A DNA stretch of 64,000 nt from Deinococcus sp. JMULE3. Its GTDB lineage: Bacteria; Deinococcota; Deinococci; Deinococcales; Deinococcaceae. Of this stretch, positions 41,901 through 56,683 are shown one piece after another (position 1 is the stretch's first letter; every line of letters begins with the position of its first letter). The stretch lies in the NCBI RefSeq assembly GCF_013337115.1, contig NZ_SGWE01000004.1:2673501-2737500 (forward strand), given 5' to 3'. The notes under the pieces were generated by a model. The model saw only the letters and a list, made by a program, of their open reading frames with translations. It was not told the DNA's origin and ran no database searches. The translations under genes and the position numbers were made by a program.

Positions 41901-42650
41901 CTACACCGGGCGGCCCGCCATCATGAACGAGGCGGTCATGCCGCCGTCCACCGGGATGATCGTGCCGGTCATGAAGGCGGCCTCGTCGCTGCCGAGGAAG
42001 TACACCACCTGCGCGACCTCGCGCGGCGTGCCGAGGCGGCGCAGGGCGTGCAGGTCCTCGTAGTCCCGGCGGGTCTGCTCGGGGTCGTCACTCTCGGTGA
42101 TGCTCTGCAAGACGGCCTCGGTGCTGATCGCACCGGGGGCCACGGCGTTCACGCGCAGCCCGTGTGGCGCGAGGTCCAGTGCCATGGCGCGGGTCAGATT
42201 CACGAGGCCGCCCTTGCTGGCGTTGTACGCCGCGTTGCCCTGCTCAGCGAATAGCCCCTGCACGCTCGCGACGTTCACGACCGCCCCGCCGCGCGGCAGC
42301 AGGTCCACCAGCGCCCGCGTCAGCAGCAGCGGCGCGGTCAGGTTCACGTTCAGCGTCCGCGCCCAGCCGCGCTCGCTGACGTCCAGCACGCTCCCGTGCG
42401 CGCCCTGGAACGCCGCGTTGTTCACGAGAACCTGCACGCCGCCCATCTCGCGCGCCGCGCGCACGATCCGCTCGCGCCCGGCGGCGGTACTCACGTCCGC
42501 CTTCACGCGCCGCTGCCCCCGCAGGTTCGGCGGGAGGCTCAGGTCGGCACTCAGGACCCGCCAGCCCCGCTCCGCGTACACCTCGGCAATGGCCCGCCCG
42601 ATGCCACGCGCCGCGCCCGTCACCACCACCCCACCCGAAACGTCCGTCAT
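41901..42650 (-). CDS. SDR family oxidoreductase
   Basis: A 249-residue short-chain dehydrogenase/reductase. NAD(P) motif [11 protein letters not shown] near residue 9, NNAA near 77, catalytic Ser in [14 protein letters not shown] (Tyr/Lys), and a C-terminal [10 protein letters not shown] block. Classical FabG-like type; the substrate is unknown. The ATG at 42650 is preceded after 6 bases by GACACT, a leaderless layout. A longer frame upstream reads through a family B repeat. Confidence 0.9.
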   Translation of the reverse strand: MTDVSGGVVVTGAARGIGRAIAEVYAERGWRVLSADLSLPPNLRGQRRVKADVSTAAGRERIVRAAREMGGVQVLVNNAAFQGAHGSVLDVSERGWARTLNVNLTAPLLLTRALVDLLPRGGAVVNVASVQGLFAEQGNAAYNASKGGLVNLTRAMALDLAPHGLRVNAVAPGAISTEAVLQSITESDDPEQTRRDYEDLHALRRLGTPREVAQVVYFLGSDEAAFMTGTIIPVDGGMTASFMMAGRPV

Positions 42651-42707
42651 GCCCCCAGTGTCACGGACACCCGCGACAGGGGCGCGGAGGCATAAGGCAC
42701 GCTCAAT

Positions 42708-42849
42708 GGGGGAGTGGGTTGTGGGAAGTAGGGAGTGGGGAGTGGGAAAAGAGGAAGGTCCGCCGACGCAAACGCAGTCGGCGGACCCCTCAGGTGGAGG
42801 TGGGCGGGGCGGAGGTCGGCAACCGACCCACAACCCACTCCCTACTCCC
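42708..42849. repeat. Family B palindrome, copy B5
   Basis: The arm GGGAGTGGGTTGTGGG pairs perfectly with CCCACAACCCACTCCC. Inside sits an independent terminator hairpin (42757-42787). It lies between the start of the SDR gene and the stop of etfA. Confidence 0.85.
42757..42787. terminator. Perfect hairpin inside copy B5
   Basis: GGTCCGCCGAC/GTCGGCGGACC, an 11-bp perfect stem with a 9-base loop, most likely the terminator of the etfBA operon (minus strand). Confidence 0.7.
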
Positions 42850-42852
42850 GGT

Positions 42853-43800
42853 TTATTTCCGGCTGGCTTCGATCAGCGCAGGGACGATCTCGTTGATGTC
42901 GCCGACGATGCCGTAGTCCGCGACCTTGAAGATGGGGGCCTCGGCGTCCTTGTTGATGGCGATGATGTTCTTGCTCTTGCCCATGCCGCTCAGGTGCTGC
43001 ACGGCACCGCTGACGCCCAGCGCGATGTACGCCTTGGGCTGCACGGTCTTGCCGGTCTGGCCGACCTGTTCGGCGTAGGGGCGCCACCCGGCGTCCACGA
43101 CGGCGCGCGTGGCGCCGACGCCTGCGCCGAGGTTGTCCGCGAGCGCCTCGACGTACCGGCTGAAGTTCTCGGGGCTGCCCACGCCACGGCCACCCGTGAC
43201 GATGACGTCTGCTTCGGTCAGGGCGACGCGGCTGCTCTTCTCGACGCTCTTGCCGGTCACCTCGACGCGGGGGGCGGGCAGGGTGAGTTCGACGTCGTAC
43301 TGCTCACCGGCCGCGGCGGCGGGGGCGGCGGGCGCGAACGAGCCGGGTTTGACAGTCACGACGACCAGCCCGTCGGCCTCGACGGTCTCGGTCACGCGGG
43401 CGAGGTACGTGTAGCGCTGCGCCTGGAGGGCCGCGCCGTTGCTGCTGAGCTTGGTGGCGTCCTCGAGGTACGCGGCGTCCAGCTTCACGGCGACGCGGGG
43501 GGCGTACTCGCGGCCGGAGCGGCTGCCGCCGATGATGACGGTGTGCGCCTCGCCTTCCTGTGCGATCTGCGTGGTGGCGGCGGCCCAGACCTCGGCGTTG
43601 TACGTGGCGAGCCCGGGCAGGTCGGCGACGAGCACCTGATCGGCGACGGCGGCGGCCTCGGTGGCCACATTGGCAACGTTCTGGCCCAGCACGAGCAGGG
43701 TGATGGGGCCCTCGCGGCCCGACTCGCGGGCGGCGGTGACCATTTCCAGGGTGGCTTTCGCCAGTTTCCCGGCGGTGTGTTCAGCGACGATCAGAATCAT
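42853..43800 (-). CDS. etfA: Electron transfer flavoprotein alpha subunit
   Basis: A 315-residue FAD-binding subunit. With EtfB it carries electrons from acyl-CoA and other dehydrogenases to ETF-quinone oxidoreductase. The C-terminal FAD domain shows [32 protein letters not shown], and [19 protein letters not shown], followed by [14 protein letters not shown]. Full length. Its ATG overlaps the etfB stop by 4 bases. Confidence 0.95.
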   Translation of the reverse strand: MILIVAEHTAGKLAKATLEMVTAARESGREGPITLLVLGQNVANVATEAAAVADQVLVADLPGLATYNAEVWAAATTQIAQEGEAHTVIIGGSRSGREYAPRVAVKLDAAYLEDATKLSSNGAALQAQRYTYLARVTETVEADGLVVVTVKPGSFAPAAPAAAAGEQYDVELTLPAPRVEVTGKSVEKSSRVALTEADVIVTGGRGVGSPENFSRYVEALADNLGAGVGATRAVVDAGWRPYAEQVGQTGKTVQPKAYIALGVSGAVQHLSGMGKSKNIIAINKDAEAPIFKVADYGIVGDINEIVPALIEASRK

Positions 43801-44558
43801 GCGATCACCTTGGCTTCGTTGCGAAGCAGGTCGAGAAGCTGCTGGGCGGCGGCCTGGGGGTCCTTGCCGTCGATCATCCTGTTCAGGCGGGCGCGGGTCT
43901 GGATCTCGGCGTTCACGGTGCGGACCTTGCCCGTCAGGCCGTAGCCAGCGGGGTCGTCCTTGCGGAGTTCCTTCTTCTTGGCCTTCATGATGTTCGGCAG
44001 GGTGGGGTAGCGGGGTTCGTTGAGGCCCTGCTGGGTGGTCACCACGGCCGGGAGGGTCGCGCGGAAGCTCTCGTTGCCGTCGTCCACGTCGTGGCGGCCG
44101 GTCAGGGTGTCACCGTCGAGTTTCAGTTCGTTCGTCCAGGTGAGTTGGGGCCAGCCGAGGCGTTCGGCGCTGGCGGCGCCGAGGGCCTGGGAGTCCCAGT
44201 CGGCTTCCTGGCCGCCCACGAGGATCAGGCCCGCGTTCTCGGCCTGCGCGACCTGCGCGACGACGCGGCTGAGGGTCACGGCGTCGAACTTCTCGTCGGT
44301 CTCGACGTGGATGGCGCGGTCGACGCCCATGGCCAGGGCGGTCCGCAGGGCGTCCTCGTTGCGTTTGGGGCCGATGGCGAGCGCGATGATCTGCTCGACG
44401 TTCGCGCCGCTTTCGCGCAGGCGCAGGGCTTCTTCCACGCCGTACTCGTCCATGCCGTCGATGACGAGGGTGGCGCCGTCGAGGTCGACCTGCTGGGCGT
44501 TGATCTTGACGCGCGCTTCGGCGTCGGGCACTTGGCGGACTAGGGTCAGGATGTTCAT
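43797..44558 (-). CDS. etfB: Electron transfer flavoprotein beta subunit
   Basis: A 253-residue AMP-binding partner of EtfA. Seen: [13 protein letters not shown] at the N terminus, [32 protein letters not shown], and [28 protein letters not shown] near the C terminus, all typical. The ATG at 44558 has a CGGAGG site 4-6 bases upstream. First gene of the etfBA operon; the promoter is near 44650. Confidence 0.95.
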   Translation of the reverse strand: MNILTLVRQVPDAEARVKINAQQVDLDGATLVIDGMDEYGVEEALRLRESGANVEQIIALAIGPKRNEDALRTALAMGVDRAIHVETDEKFDAVTLSRVVAQVAQAENAGLILVGGQEADWDSQALGAASAERLGWPQLTWTNELKLDGDTLTGRHDVDDGNESFRATLPAVVTTQQGLNEPRYPTLPNIMKAKKKELRKDDPAGYGLTGKVRTVNAEIQTRARLNRMIDGKDPQAAAQQLLDLLRNEAKVIA

Positions 44559-44645
44559 GGGGCCTCCGGGAAGTGTGCACTCACGGCTGGTGCGATGCGG
44601 CGGGTGATGCCGGTCGCCCCAGCATGCCAAATTGGACTGAGTTCA

Positions 44646-44654
44646 AGTTTAGCA
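44646..44654 (-). promoter_or_regulatory. Possible etfBA promoter
   Basis: An extended -10 pattern TGCTAAACT on the minus strand. A leader of about 80 bases precedes etfB. No clear -35 box. The rest of the 44559-44802 gap shows nothing else I can name. Confidence 0.5.
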
Positions 44655-44802
44655 GATCGGGACACCACCACCGCAAGTCCACTCTGCGCCCTGAGACCGC
44701 CATTCTCATCTTCAACACGAGATCTTCATGCTCCCGGCGGCCTTAATCTTCAATCACCCAGACCGGGGACCCCTCTCACGTTCAGGCCCGACGCTACCAC
44801 TC

Positions 44803-45477
44803 ATGAAGACGCTGCTGCCGATCACCCTGCTGACCATCGCCGCCACCACCGCCACCGCGGGCGCCCAGAGCCTCAGCGGCATCGAACTCGGCCTCACCGG
44901 CGGGTACGCCGGCGGCCTCAGCGGCGAGGTGTTCGTCCACGCCCCCAACGTCGCCGGTCCCGTCGGCATCAAGGCCGGCGTGTCCTACACCCGTGCCAGC
45001 GACGCCATCAACGACAACGACAACTTCGGCGCTGCAGGCACCCCCACCTTTGGCGACCTGAAGTCCAGCCTGGGCGCCACCGAATACGGCAGCCGCACCA
45101 GCGTCTCGCTGGACGGCACGTACGGTCTGGGTGAACTGACCCCCGGCGTGGACGCCACCTTCTACGGCGGCGGCCGTTACGGCATGTTCCGCTCCGTCGA
45201 GGACTACGGCAGCGACGGCAACGTCACCTACACGAGCAACGCCTTCGGTCTGGGTGCCGGGGTCATGGTCAGCTACGCCCTGACCGGCGGCCTGAGCCTC
45301 GTGGGTGACCTGGGCGTCGACCACTACTTCAAGTCCAGCATCACCACCGGCGGCAGCAACACCAACGCCGGCGGCACCTACGCGCCCGGTTCGGCCGAAT
45401 ACTCCACCTATGACAACCGCTTCGTGCGCCCCGGCACCGTCTTCAAGGCCCGCATCGGCGTGAAGACCACCTTCTAA
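44803..45477 (+). CDS. Exported beta-barrel-like outer membrane protein
   Basis: A 224-residue protein. A signal peptide (about 1-20, cut near AGAQ) is followed by alternating hydrophobic/Gly-rich strands ([46 protein letters not shown]). The protein ends in an aromatic residue (GVKTTF), as outer-membrane barrels do. The build fits a small porin/OmpW-like barrel of the Deinococcus outer envelope. The ATG at 44803 gives the best signal peptide. Single gene. Confidence 0.78.
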   Translation: MKTLLPITLLTIAATTATAGAQSLSGIELGLTGGYAGGLSGEVFVHAPNVAGPVGIKAGVSYTRASDAINDNDNFGAAGTPTFGDLKSSLGATEYGSRTSVSLDGTYGLGELTPGVDATFYGGGRYGMFRSVEDYGSDGNVTYTSNAFGLGAGVMVSYALTGGLSLVGDLGVDHYFKSSITTGGSNTNAGGTYAPGSAEYSTYDNRFVRPGTVFKARIGVKTTF

Positions 45478-45875
45478 CCTGCGTCAACCGGACCGGCCTC
45501 CCGCGTGGGGGCCGGTCTTTGCGTTCCCAGGTGCTGGCGCAGCACCTCGAAGGCGGCGACCGTCCGGGGGAACCCCAGGTACGGCACGCACATCATCAGG
45601 GCGCCGCGCACCTCGGCTTCGGTCGCCCCGGCGTTCAGCGCGCCGCGCAGGTGCGTGCGGAGTTCCGGCGGGCTGCCCAGGGACACCAGCAGCGCGCACG
45701 CGATGAGTTCCTTGGTTTTCAGGTCCAGTCCGGGCCGGTCGTACACCGTGTCGTACGCGAAGTCGCGGATATACGTGCCCAGATCGGGATCGAGCGCGTC
45801 GAGCCGCTGCTGGATGCGGTCCTGCTGCGAACCGAAGATCACGTCGCGGGCGCGGGGTGCGGGGTCGTCACTCAC
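45474..45875 (-). CDS. Carboxymuconolactone decarboxylase / AhpD-like protein
   Basis: A 133-residue CMD-family protein. The core [26 protein letters not shown], then [20 protein letters not shown], and [11 protein letters not shown] match the family. The CxxC of peroxidase-active AhpD is absent, which fits the decarboxylase/PcaC branch or a non-peroxidase relative. Diverges from clpC; converges with the outer-membrane protein, whose stop it overlaps. Confidence 0.85.
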   Translation of the reverse strand: MSDDPAPRARDVIFGSQQDRIQQRLDALDPDLGTYIRDFAYDTVYDRPGLDLKTKELIACALLVSLGSPPELRTHLRGALNAGATEAEVRGALMMCVPYLGFPRTVAAFEVLRQHLGTQRPAPTREAGPVDAG

Positions 45876-46109
45876 GCTGCCCAGGGTACGGCCGCGCGGC
45901 GTGGGAAAGAAGACCGTCAGGTCGCGCGCGGTACAGTCCCAGGTGTGGAAAAGGTGTGCGCAGATCGTAAGGTTTCCCCAGCCTTCCCGTCAGGCTCGGC
46001 GCTACCCTACACTCAGGCTGTCACCACCTGCCCCCGTCCGCCGCGACAGTTGCTCCTGCCCTGCTCACCGCTCACTGCGCCCCTGCCGCGCTTTCCCTAG
46101 GGGGTTCCC

Positions 46110-48350
<2,241 letters not shown>

Positions 48351-48362
48351 CCTCTTCAGCAG

Positions 48363-48390
48363 AAGAGCCCCAGCTGATGCTGGGGCTCTT
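48363..48390 (+). terminator. clpC terminator
   Basis: A perfect 12-bp stem AAGAGCCCCAGC/GCTGGGGCTCTT with a TGAT loop, followed by a pyrimidine-rich CCTCAT. A family A repeat begins 4 bases later. Confidence 0.85.
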
Positions 48391-48394
48391 CCTC

Positions 48395-48549
48395 ATACGG
48401 ATTCCGTTTGTTTCGTTAACAAACCGGAACGACACCGGGTTGCCAACTCCATGCCCGGAACCCGGTTCTCTCCTGCTCGCTCTGCTGCGCAGCTCTGCGA
48501 GTCCGCTCGGGTTGAAAGATTTTGCAAACCTTTCAACCGGAGTCCGTAT
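48395..48549 (+). repeat. Family A repeat, copy A5
   Basis: ATACGGATTCCG to CGGAGTCCGTAT, directly after the clpC terminator and 3 bases from the stop codon of the convergent secreted-protein gene. Hairpin 1 is CAAACCGG/CCGGGTTG (one G-T pair); hairpin 2 is GGTTGAAAG/CTTTCAACC. It carries the same middle insert (CTCTGCTGCGCAGCTC) as A4. Confidence 0.9.
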
Positions 48550-48552
48550 CAT

Positions 48553-49227
48553 TTACTTCCGGCAGGTGAGGTCCACGCGGAAGGCGGGGTCCGGGGTGTT
48601 CCACGGCAGGCCCGCCTTCACGTTCCCGGCGCGCAGGTACACGAGTTTCGTGGGTGTGCCGCTGCCGGGCACCTGCGCCCGCATGACGTACGCCCCGGCG
48701 GGCATCACGGCGCGGTTGTGGTCCCAGCCGTCGCGGTTCTGAGCGACGCTCTCGACGGTGGTCGTGGTGCCGTCCGCGAAGGCCAGATTCACGTTCGTGA
48801 TCCCGAAGCCGGTGCCGGTCAGGTCGAGGCTCTGCCCGGTGGCGTTGCGGAGTTCGGCGGTGATCTCGAATCCGGGGCGGTTGTTGTAGGTGTTCGGCAC
48901 GGCCTTCACGTCCGTCACGCGGAAGCGCCACACGCCGTTGAACAGCGTTTCGCCCAGGCAGCCGCTCACGGCCGCCACCTGATTCTGCCCGCCCGCTGGG
49001 AGGTTCAGGTCCACCCGCCCGCCAGTCACGGTGACGTTCAGTCCGGCGGCCTTCAGCGCGGACACCGGGACGTACGTGGTGCCGTTCACGCTGATGGCGT
49101 TCGCGGCAGCCCGCCCGTTGATGAAGAAACGGACGCTGGTGGTGGCGGCCACCGCGACGCTCAGCAGCGCGGCGGCGGACAGGGACAGGACGGTCAGGGA
49201 GCGCATTTTGTGGGCACGCTGGGTCAT
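48553..49227 (-). CDS. Secreted protein, CAO-N-like, next to clpC (paralogue 1)
   Basis: A 224-residue exported protein. A signal peptide (about residues 9-28) is followed by a short copper-amine-oxidase-N-like strand pair (VRFFINGRA, VNGTTYVPVSALKAAGL). A beta-rich domain begins GCLGETLFNGVWRFRVTDVKAVP and ends DPAFRVDLTCRK. The same beginning and end occur in the gene at 56684, so the two are paralogues. One Cys pair (about 91 and 222) may form a disulfide. The ATG at 49227 has AAGGAG 7-8 bases upstream. Function unknown. Confidence 0.82.
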   Translation of the reverse strand: MTQRAHKMRSLTVLSLSAAALLSVAVAATTSVRFFINGRAAANAISVNGTTYVPVSALKAAGLNVTVTGGRVDLNLPAGGQNQVAAVSGCLGETLFNGVWRFRVTDVKAVPNTYNNRPGFEITAELRNATGQSLDLTGTGFGITNVNLAFADGTTTTVESVAQNRDGWDHNRAVMPAGAYVMRAQVPGSGTPTKLVYLRAGNVKAGLPWNTPDPAFRVDLTCRK

Positions 49228-49316
49228 GGGGACTCTCCTTTCCCGCGTCTGGGCGGGCATGGGGGCAGTGTGCGCGGCGGGGCATGATCGGGCCGTGATC
49301 ACGCGCGCGGGGGGTG

Positions 49317-49457
49317 ATATGGACTCCGGTTGAAAGGTTTGCAAAAACTTTCAACCCGAGCGGAGCGAGCAGGAGCAGGAGAAAAACGGGTTCCGGGCGT
49401 GGAGTTGGCAACCCGGCGCCCTTCCGGGTTGTTAACGAAACAGACGGAATCCGTATG
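49317..49457 (-). repeat. Family A repeat, copy A6 (inverted)
   Basis: ATATGGACTCCGG to CGGAATCCGTAT in the reverse sense. Hairpin 2 is GGTTGAAAGGTTTGC with its partner arm; hairpin 1 is CAACCCGG/CCGGGTTG. It lies in the 49228-49542 gap between divergent genes; the rest of that gap holds only the ribosome site of the gene on the left and the -10 box of the gene on the right. Confidence 0.9.
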
Positions 49458-49542
49458 AGTTCACCGTTCCCGGCGTGGGCCGGGCGCGTCAATGCGGCCG
49501 CCGGGAACCATCAGTGGCCCGCGCGTCCGGTAGCATGGCGGG

Positions 49543-49816
49543 ATGACGAAGAGCATTCTCGATTTCCAGGACGAACACGGCCGTATCACCGGGTGGCCCA
49601 GCGACCGCCGCCGCGCGCACCAGCTCGCCATCCTCGACTACCTGACCGGGCTGTTCGAACCCGGCGTGTCCTACGACCAGGGGCAGGCCGAGCAGATCCT
49701 CGCCGATCACAGCACCCTGGAAGACCCCAGCTTCCTGCTGACCGAACTCGTGGACGGCGATTACCTTGCTGCGCAGGACGGGACCTACTGGCGGGCGGAC
49801 GGCCGCCCCGGCGCGC

Positions 49817-49824
<8 letters not shown>
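49543..49824 (+). CDS. DUF2087 domain protein
   Basis: A 93-residue protein. The family pattern is visible: [20 protein letters not shown], a central [16 protein letters not shown] segment, then [19 protein letters not shown]. This is a winged-helix-like fold often fused to or beside regulators; its role is unknown. TAGCAT (49531-49536) lies 6 bases before the ATG. It overlaps radA by 8 bases, so the two are translated together. Confidence 0.88.
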
Positions 49825-51196
<1,372 letters not shown>

Positions 51197-51200
51197 GGGT

Positions 51201-51719
51201 ATGACTGCCCCGCTGTCGGCCGCGCCGCCCACCTCGCCCGTCTGGTTCCGGGCGCTGGTGTGGCTGGCGCCCCTGCTCCTGATCGTGACCGCCTGGATCC
51301 CGGATGACAGCGCCGACAAGCCCCTGCCGGTGGCAGGCAGCGTGGCATTGACCCTGCTGGGCGTGGGGCTGGCCGCACTGTTCGCGCAGGTGCCCCGGCG
51401 CCTCTCGTACACCCTGACCGACACGGGCCTGCGCATCAGCCGCTTCTCCGGCACGTTCGAGTGGCCGTACCGCGAACTGCGCGTGCGCCGCACCGACGCC
51501 GGGCTGGGCGTGCGGGGCGGCGGGGTGGGCCTGCCCGGCTACTACACCGGGACCTACACCTTCACGGGGGCCGGGTACCGCAGCGTGCAGGCCATCGCGT
51601 CGAACACGCGCGGCGGCCTGATCGTCGAGCGGGGCGGCACCCCGTACTACCTGACGCCCGCCGACCCGGACGCCTTCGCGCAGGCGCTCGCCGCGCGGGG
51701 TGTGCCCGTGCTGGACTGA
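51201..51719 (+). CDS. Membrane protein with bacterial PH-like domain
   Basis: A 172-residue protein. Two membrane helices (about residues 17-32 and 45-65) are followed by a PH-like beta domain (LSYTLTDTGLRISRFSGTFEWPYREL) of the bPH/DUF304 kind. It starts 4 bases after the radA stop. Function unknown; probably a peripheral membrane sensor or scaffold. Confidence 0.78.
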   Translation: MTAPLSAAPPTSPVWFRALVWLAPLLLIVTAWIPDDSADKPLPVAGSVALTLLGVGLAALFAQVPRRLSYTLTDTGLRISRFSGTFEWPYRELRVRRTDAGLGVRGGGVGLPGYYTGTYTFTGAGYRSVQAIASNTRGGLIVERGGTPYYLTPADPDAFAQALAARGVPVLD

Positions 51720-51751
51720 GCCGGACTCCTGAGTGCAGGTCTCGTGAACGG

Positions 51752-51786
51752 GGGTCGCATCTGCCGGGGGTCGGTGGGTGCGACCC
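51752..51786 (+). promoter_or_regulatory. Hairpin just before the CDF transporter gene
   Basis: GGGTCGCA/TGCGACCC, 8-bp perfect arms around a 19-base loop, ending 7 bases before the ATG at 51794. It overlaps the place of a ribosome site and could control translation, or terminate the previous gene (no T tract). Confidence 0.5.
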
Positions 51787-51793
51787 TCGGGGC

Positions 51794-52768
51794 ATGACAA
51801 GAGGTTCCACCGCTCCCGACCATGCCGGGCACGACCACGGGCACGAGCACAGCGAGCACGGGCACGCCGGGCAGGGCCATGGTGGGCACGACCACAACCA
51901 CGGCGCGAACGCGAACGCTAGGCAGCTGACCCTCGCGCTGCTGCTGACCGGCGGGTTCCTGTTCGTGGAGGTCGCGTACGCGTTCATCTCCGGCAGTCTG
52001 GCCCTGCTGAGCGACGCGGGGCACATGCTGACCGACGCGGCGGCGCTGGCCCTGTCCCTGCTGGCACTGCGGTTGGGGGCGCGGCCCGCCGACGCGCGGC
52101 GCACCTTCGGGTACCGCCGCGCAGAGGTGCTGGCCGCCGCCCTGAACGCCGGGGCGCTGTTCGCCGTGGGGATCTACGTGCTCGTGGAGGCCGCGCGCCG
52201 CTTCGCGCAGCCGGTCGAGGTGCAGGCCACCCCCATGCTGATCGTGGCGGTGCTGGGCCTGATCGTGAACCTGATCAGCGCCCGCATCCTGGTCGGGGGG
52301 CAGGGCGAGAGCCTGAACATGCGCTCGGCGTACCTGGAGGTCATGGGGGACCTGCTGGGCAGCGTCGCCGTGATCGTCGGCGCGCTGCTGATCCGCTTCA
52401 CCGGCTGGACGTGGGTGGACCCGCTGCTGGGCGCGGGCATCGGCCTGTGGGTGCTGCCCCGCACCTGGGCGCTGCTGCGCGCCAGCATCAATGTCCTGCT
52501 GGAGGGCGTACCGCGCGGCCTGGACCTTGACGCCCTGCGCGCCGAACTGCACGCACTGCCCGGCGTGGACGACGTGCACGACCTGCACGTCTGGAGCGTG
52601 ACGGGCGGCGTGAACAACCTGACGGCGCATCTGGTCGCTCCGACGGCAGACGACTCGCTCCTGCATGAGGTGGAGGAGGTCGCGGCCCGATTCGGCATCA
52701 CCCACAGCACCGTGCAGATCGAGGGGCCGGACGCGCATGCGGGAGGCGGGGCGGCGCTGCATCCCTGA
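51794..52768 (+). CDS. Cation diffusion facilitator (CzcD-like metal exporter)
   Basis: A 324-residue CDF antiporter that exports Zn, Co or Cd against protons. A His-rich N terminus (HDHGHEHSEHGH and on, about residues 10-40) precedes six membrane helices. Helix 2 has the metal pair in SDAGHMLTD; helix 5 has EVMGD, with Glu where CzcD usually has His, a known variant. The C-terminal cytoplasmic domain has HDLHVWSVTGG. The ATG at 51794 lies 7 bases after a hairpin. Confidence 0.9.
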   Translation: MTRGSTAPDHAGHDHGHEHSEHGHAGQGHGGHDHNHGANANARQLTLALLLTGGFLFVEVAYAFISGSLALLSDAGHMLTDAAALALSLLALRLGARPADARRTFGYRRAEVLAAALNAGALFAVGIYVLVEAARRFAQPVEVQATPMLIVAVLGLIVNLISARILVGGQGESLNMRSAYLEVMGDLLGSVAVIVGALLIRFTGWTWVDPLLGAGIGLWVLPRTWALLRASINVLLEGVPRGLDLDALRAELHALPGVDDVHDLHVWSVTGGVNNLTAHLVAPTADDSLLHEVEEVAARFGITHSTVQIEGPDAHAGGGAALHP

Positions 52769-52811
52769 GCGGATGGGGGAGGGGTGAAGCCGGACTGCCT
52801 CCACCAATCTA

Positions 52812-52847
52812 TATGCCTTGACAGGAATATTCTGATTGAGGCATAAT
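52812..52847 (+). promoter_or_regulatory. ArsR operon promoter within a coaxial dyad
   Basis: TTGACA (52818-52823), an 18-base spacer and CATAAT (52842-52847). Over it lies a 34-bp dyad: TATGCCT (52812-52818) with AGGCATA (52839-52845), and an inner palindrome GAATATTC (52825-52832) with exactly the same centre. Probably the operator of the ArsR-type repressor encoded next. Confidence 0.82.
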
Positions 52848-52888
52848 AAGCGCACAACAGAACGCATCAGAAGGAGGTCACGCGCCGC

Positions 52889-53242
52889 TTGAACCACCAC
52901 ACCTTCACCGCCCTGGCCGACCCGCACCGTTTCCAGATCGTCGAACTGCTGCGCGAACGGCCCCACAGCGTCGGCGAGATCGCCGACCGCCTGGGCCTGC
53001 GCCAGCCGCAGACCTCCAAGCACCTGCGCGTCCTCACGGACGCCGGACTGGTCCACATGGAACCCCAGGCCAACCGCCGCATCGCCCACCTGAGCCCCAC
53101 CCCGTTTCGTGACCTCGACGACTGGCTGACCCGCTACCGCCCCCTCTGGGAGGAACGGCTGGACCGGCTGGACGACTACCTGCGCACCCTCCCACCCGAA
53201 GACCCCGCACCCGACCCCACCGAATCCGGAGGTTCCCCATGA
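52889..53242 (+). CDS. ArsR-family transcriptional repressor
   Basis: A 117-residue winged-helix protein: ALADPHRFQIVELLRERPHSVGEIADRLGL, then QPQTSKHLRVLTDAGLV (recognition helix) and the beta wing. The C terminus is Pro-rich. No metal-binding Cys motif, so it is the kind of ArsR that pairs with AHSA1 genes. The start is TTG at 52889, supported by a near-perfect AAGGAGGT site 10 bases upstream. Overlaps the next gene by 4 bases (ATGA). Confidence 0.9.
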   Translation: MNHHTFTALADPHRFQIVELLRERPHSVGEIADRLGLRQPQTSKHLRVLTDAGLVHMEPQANRRIAHLSPTPFRDLDDWLTRYRPLWEERLDRLDDYLRTLPPEDPAPDPTESGGSP

Positions 53243-53745
53243 CGCACGCCACGCTCGACCACCGCATCGAAGACGCCCGAACCCTCGTGCTGGAACGCAC
53301 GTTCGCCGCCACTCCTGAACGCGTGTTTGCCGCGTTCACGCAGGCCGAGCACCTGAAGCACTGGTGGGGGCCGCGCGGCTGGACCCTCACGCACTGCACC
53401 GTGGACCTGCGCCCCGGCGGCCGCTGGCACTACTGCATGACCTGCACCGACCCCGCACAGGGCGAGTTCTTCGGCATGAACAGCTGGGGCCTGGGCGTGT
53501 ACGAGCACATCGAGGCGCCCACCCGCCTGACGTACACCGACCACTTCAGCGACGAGCACGGCGCCATGAACGACCAGATGCCCGCCACGCTGGCCGACCT
53601 GACCTTCGAGGCCGTTCCCGGCGGCACCCGCGTCACCAGCCGCTCCACGTACGTCCGCCCGGAAGACCTCCAGGCCGTCATGGACATGGGGATGCTGCAG
53701 GGCATCAGCGAGACGTGGGACCGCCTGGCCGAACACCTCGCCTGA
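53239..53745 (+). CDS. SRPBCC / AHSA1-like protein
   Basis: A 168-residue START-like protein of the AHSA1 family. The N-terminal LVLERTFAATPERVFAAFT and KHWWGPRGWT motifs and DLRPGGRWHY are typical. It should form a hydrophobic cavity for a small ligand. It is coupled to the ArsR gene, a pairing seen in many bacteria; the ligand may act through the repressor. The ATG at 53239 has a GGAGG site 6 bases upstream. Confidence 0.9.
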   Translation: MTHATLDHRIEDARTLVLERTFAATPERVFAAFTQAEHLKHWWGPRGWTLTHCTVDLRPGGRWHYCMTCTDPAQGEFFGMNSWGLGVYEHIEAPTRLTYTDHFSDEHGAMNDQMPATLADLTFEAVPGGTRVTSRSTYVRPEDLQAVMDMGMLQGISETWDRLAEHLA

Positions 53746-53752
53746 CCCGAAC

Positions 53753-53791
53753 GGGCAGCGGCTCCCACCTTTATCGGGGGAGCCGCTGCCC
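53753..53791 (+). terminator. Terminator of the ArsR/AHSA1 operon
   Basis: A perfect 14-bp stem GGGCAGCGGCTCCC/GGGAGCCGCTGCCC, 11-base loop, 8 bases after the stop. A family A repeat follows. Confidence 0.8.
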
Positions 53792-53802
53792 GCTGCCTTA
53801 TC

Positions 53803-53937
53803 GTGCGGATTCCGTCTGTTTCGTCGGCAGATCGGAACCCCACCGATCTGCCAACTCCACGCCCGGAATCCTCTTGGCTCCTACTCGCATCCGCTCGGAT
53901 TGAACGGGCTTTGCAGCCCATTCAATCGGAGTCCATA

Positions 53938-53938
<1 letters not shown>
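53803..53938 (+). repeat. Family A repeat, copy A7
   Basis: GTGCGGATTCCG to CGGAGTCCATAT, ending at the stop codon of clpB (TCA at 53938-53940). Hairpin 1 is CAGATCGG/CCGATCTG (as in A4); hairpin 2 is GATTGAACGGGCTTTGC with CAGCCCATTCAATC. Between convergent genes. Confidence 0.9.
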
Positions 53939-56496
<2,558 letters not shown>

Positions 56497-56543
56497 GGGT
56501 GGGCCTCCGTGGGGTGAGGATCGGGGACGTTCAATCTCCCACT

Positions 56544-56576
56544 ATTCTGAAACTTGAGTGCAGTCGTGTCAAGTTT
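56544..56576 (-). promoter_or_regulatory. clpB promoter with HAIR-type operator
   Basis: On the minus strand: TTGACA (56572-56567), 17 bases, CAGAAT (56549-56544). Overlapping the -35 is an inverted repeat, CTTGAGT (56553-56559), 7 bases, TGTCAAG (56567-56573), close to the HAIR consensus CTTGAGT-N7-ACTCAAG bound by HspR. Outer bases extend the arms (AAACTTGA/TCAAGTTT). The site also lies upstream of the divergent secreted-protein gene. Confidence 0.85.
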
Positions 56577-56683
56577 ATTGCGGCTTAAGAATGGTGCCGT
56601 GGCTCCCGTCCTGCACGCAACGCCCCTGCAACGCCCCCCGGCGCACACTCCCCTCAGCCCAGCACCACACAGGAGGACCACCC

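Noticed and set aside
42651..42833. Extended N terminus of the SDR gene
   Set aside because: It reads through the family B palindrome; the Rossmann motif begins right after the ATG at 42650.
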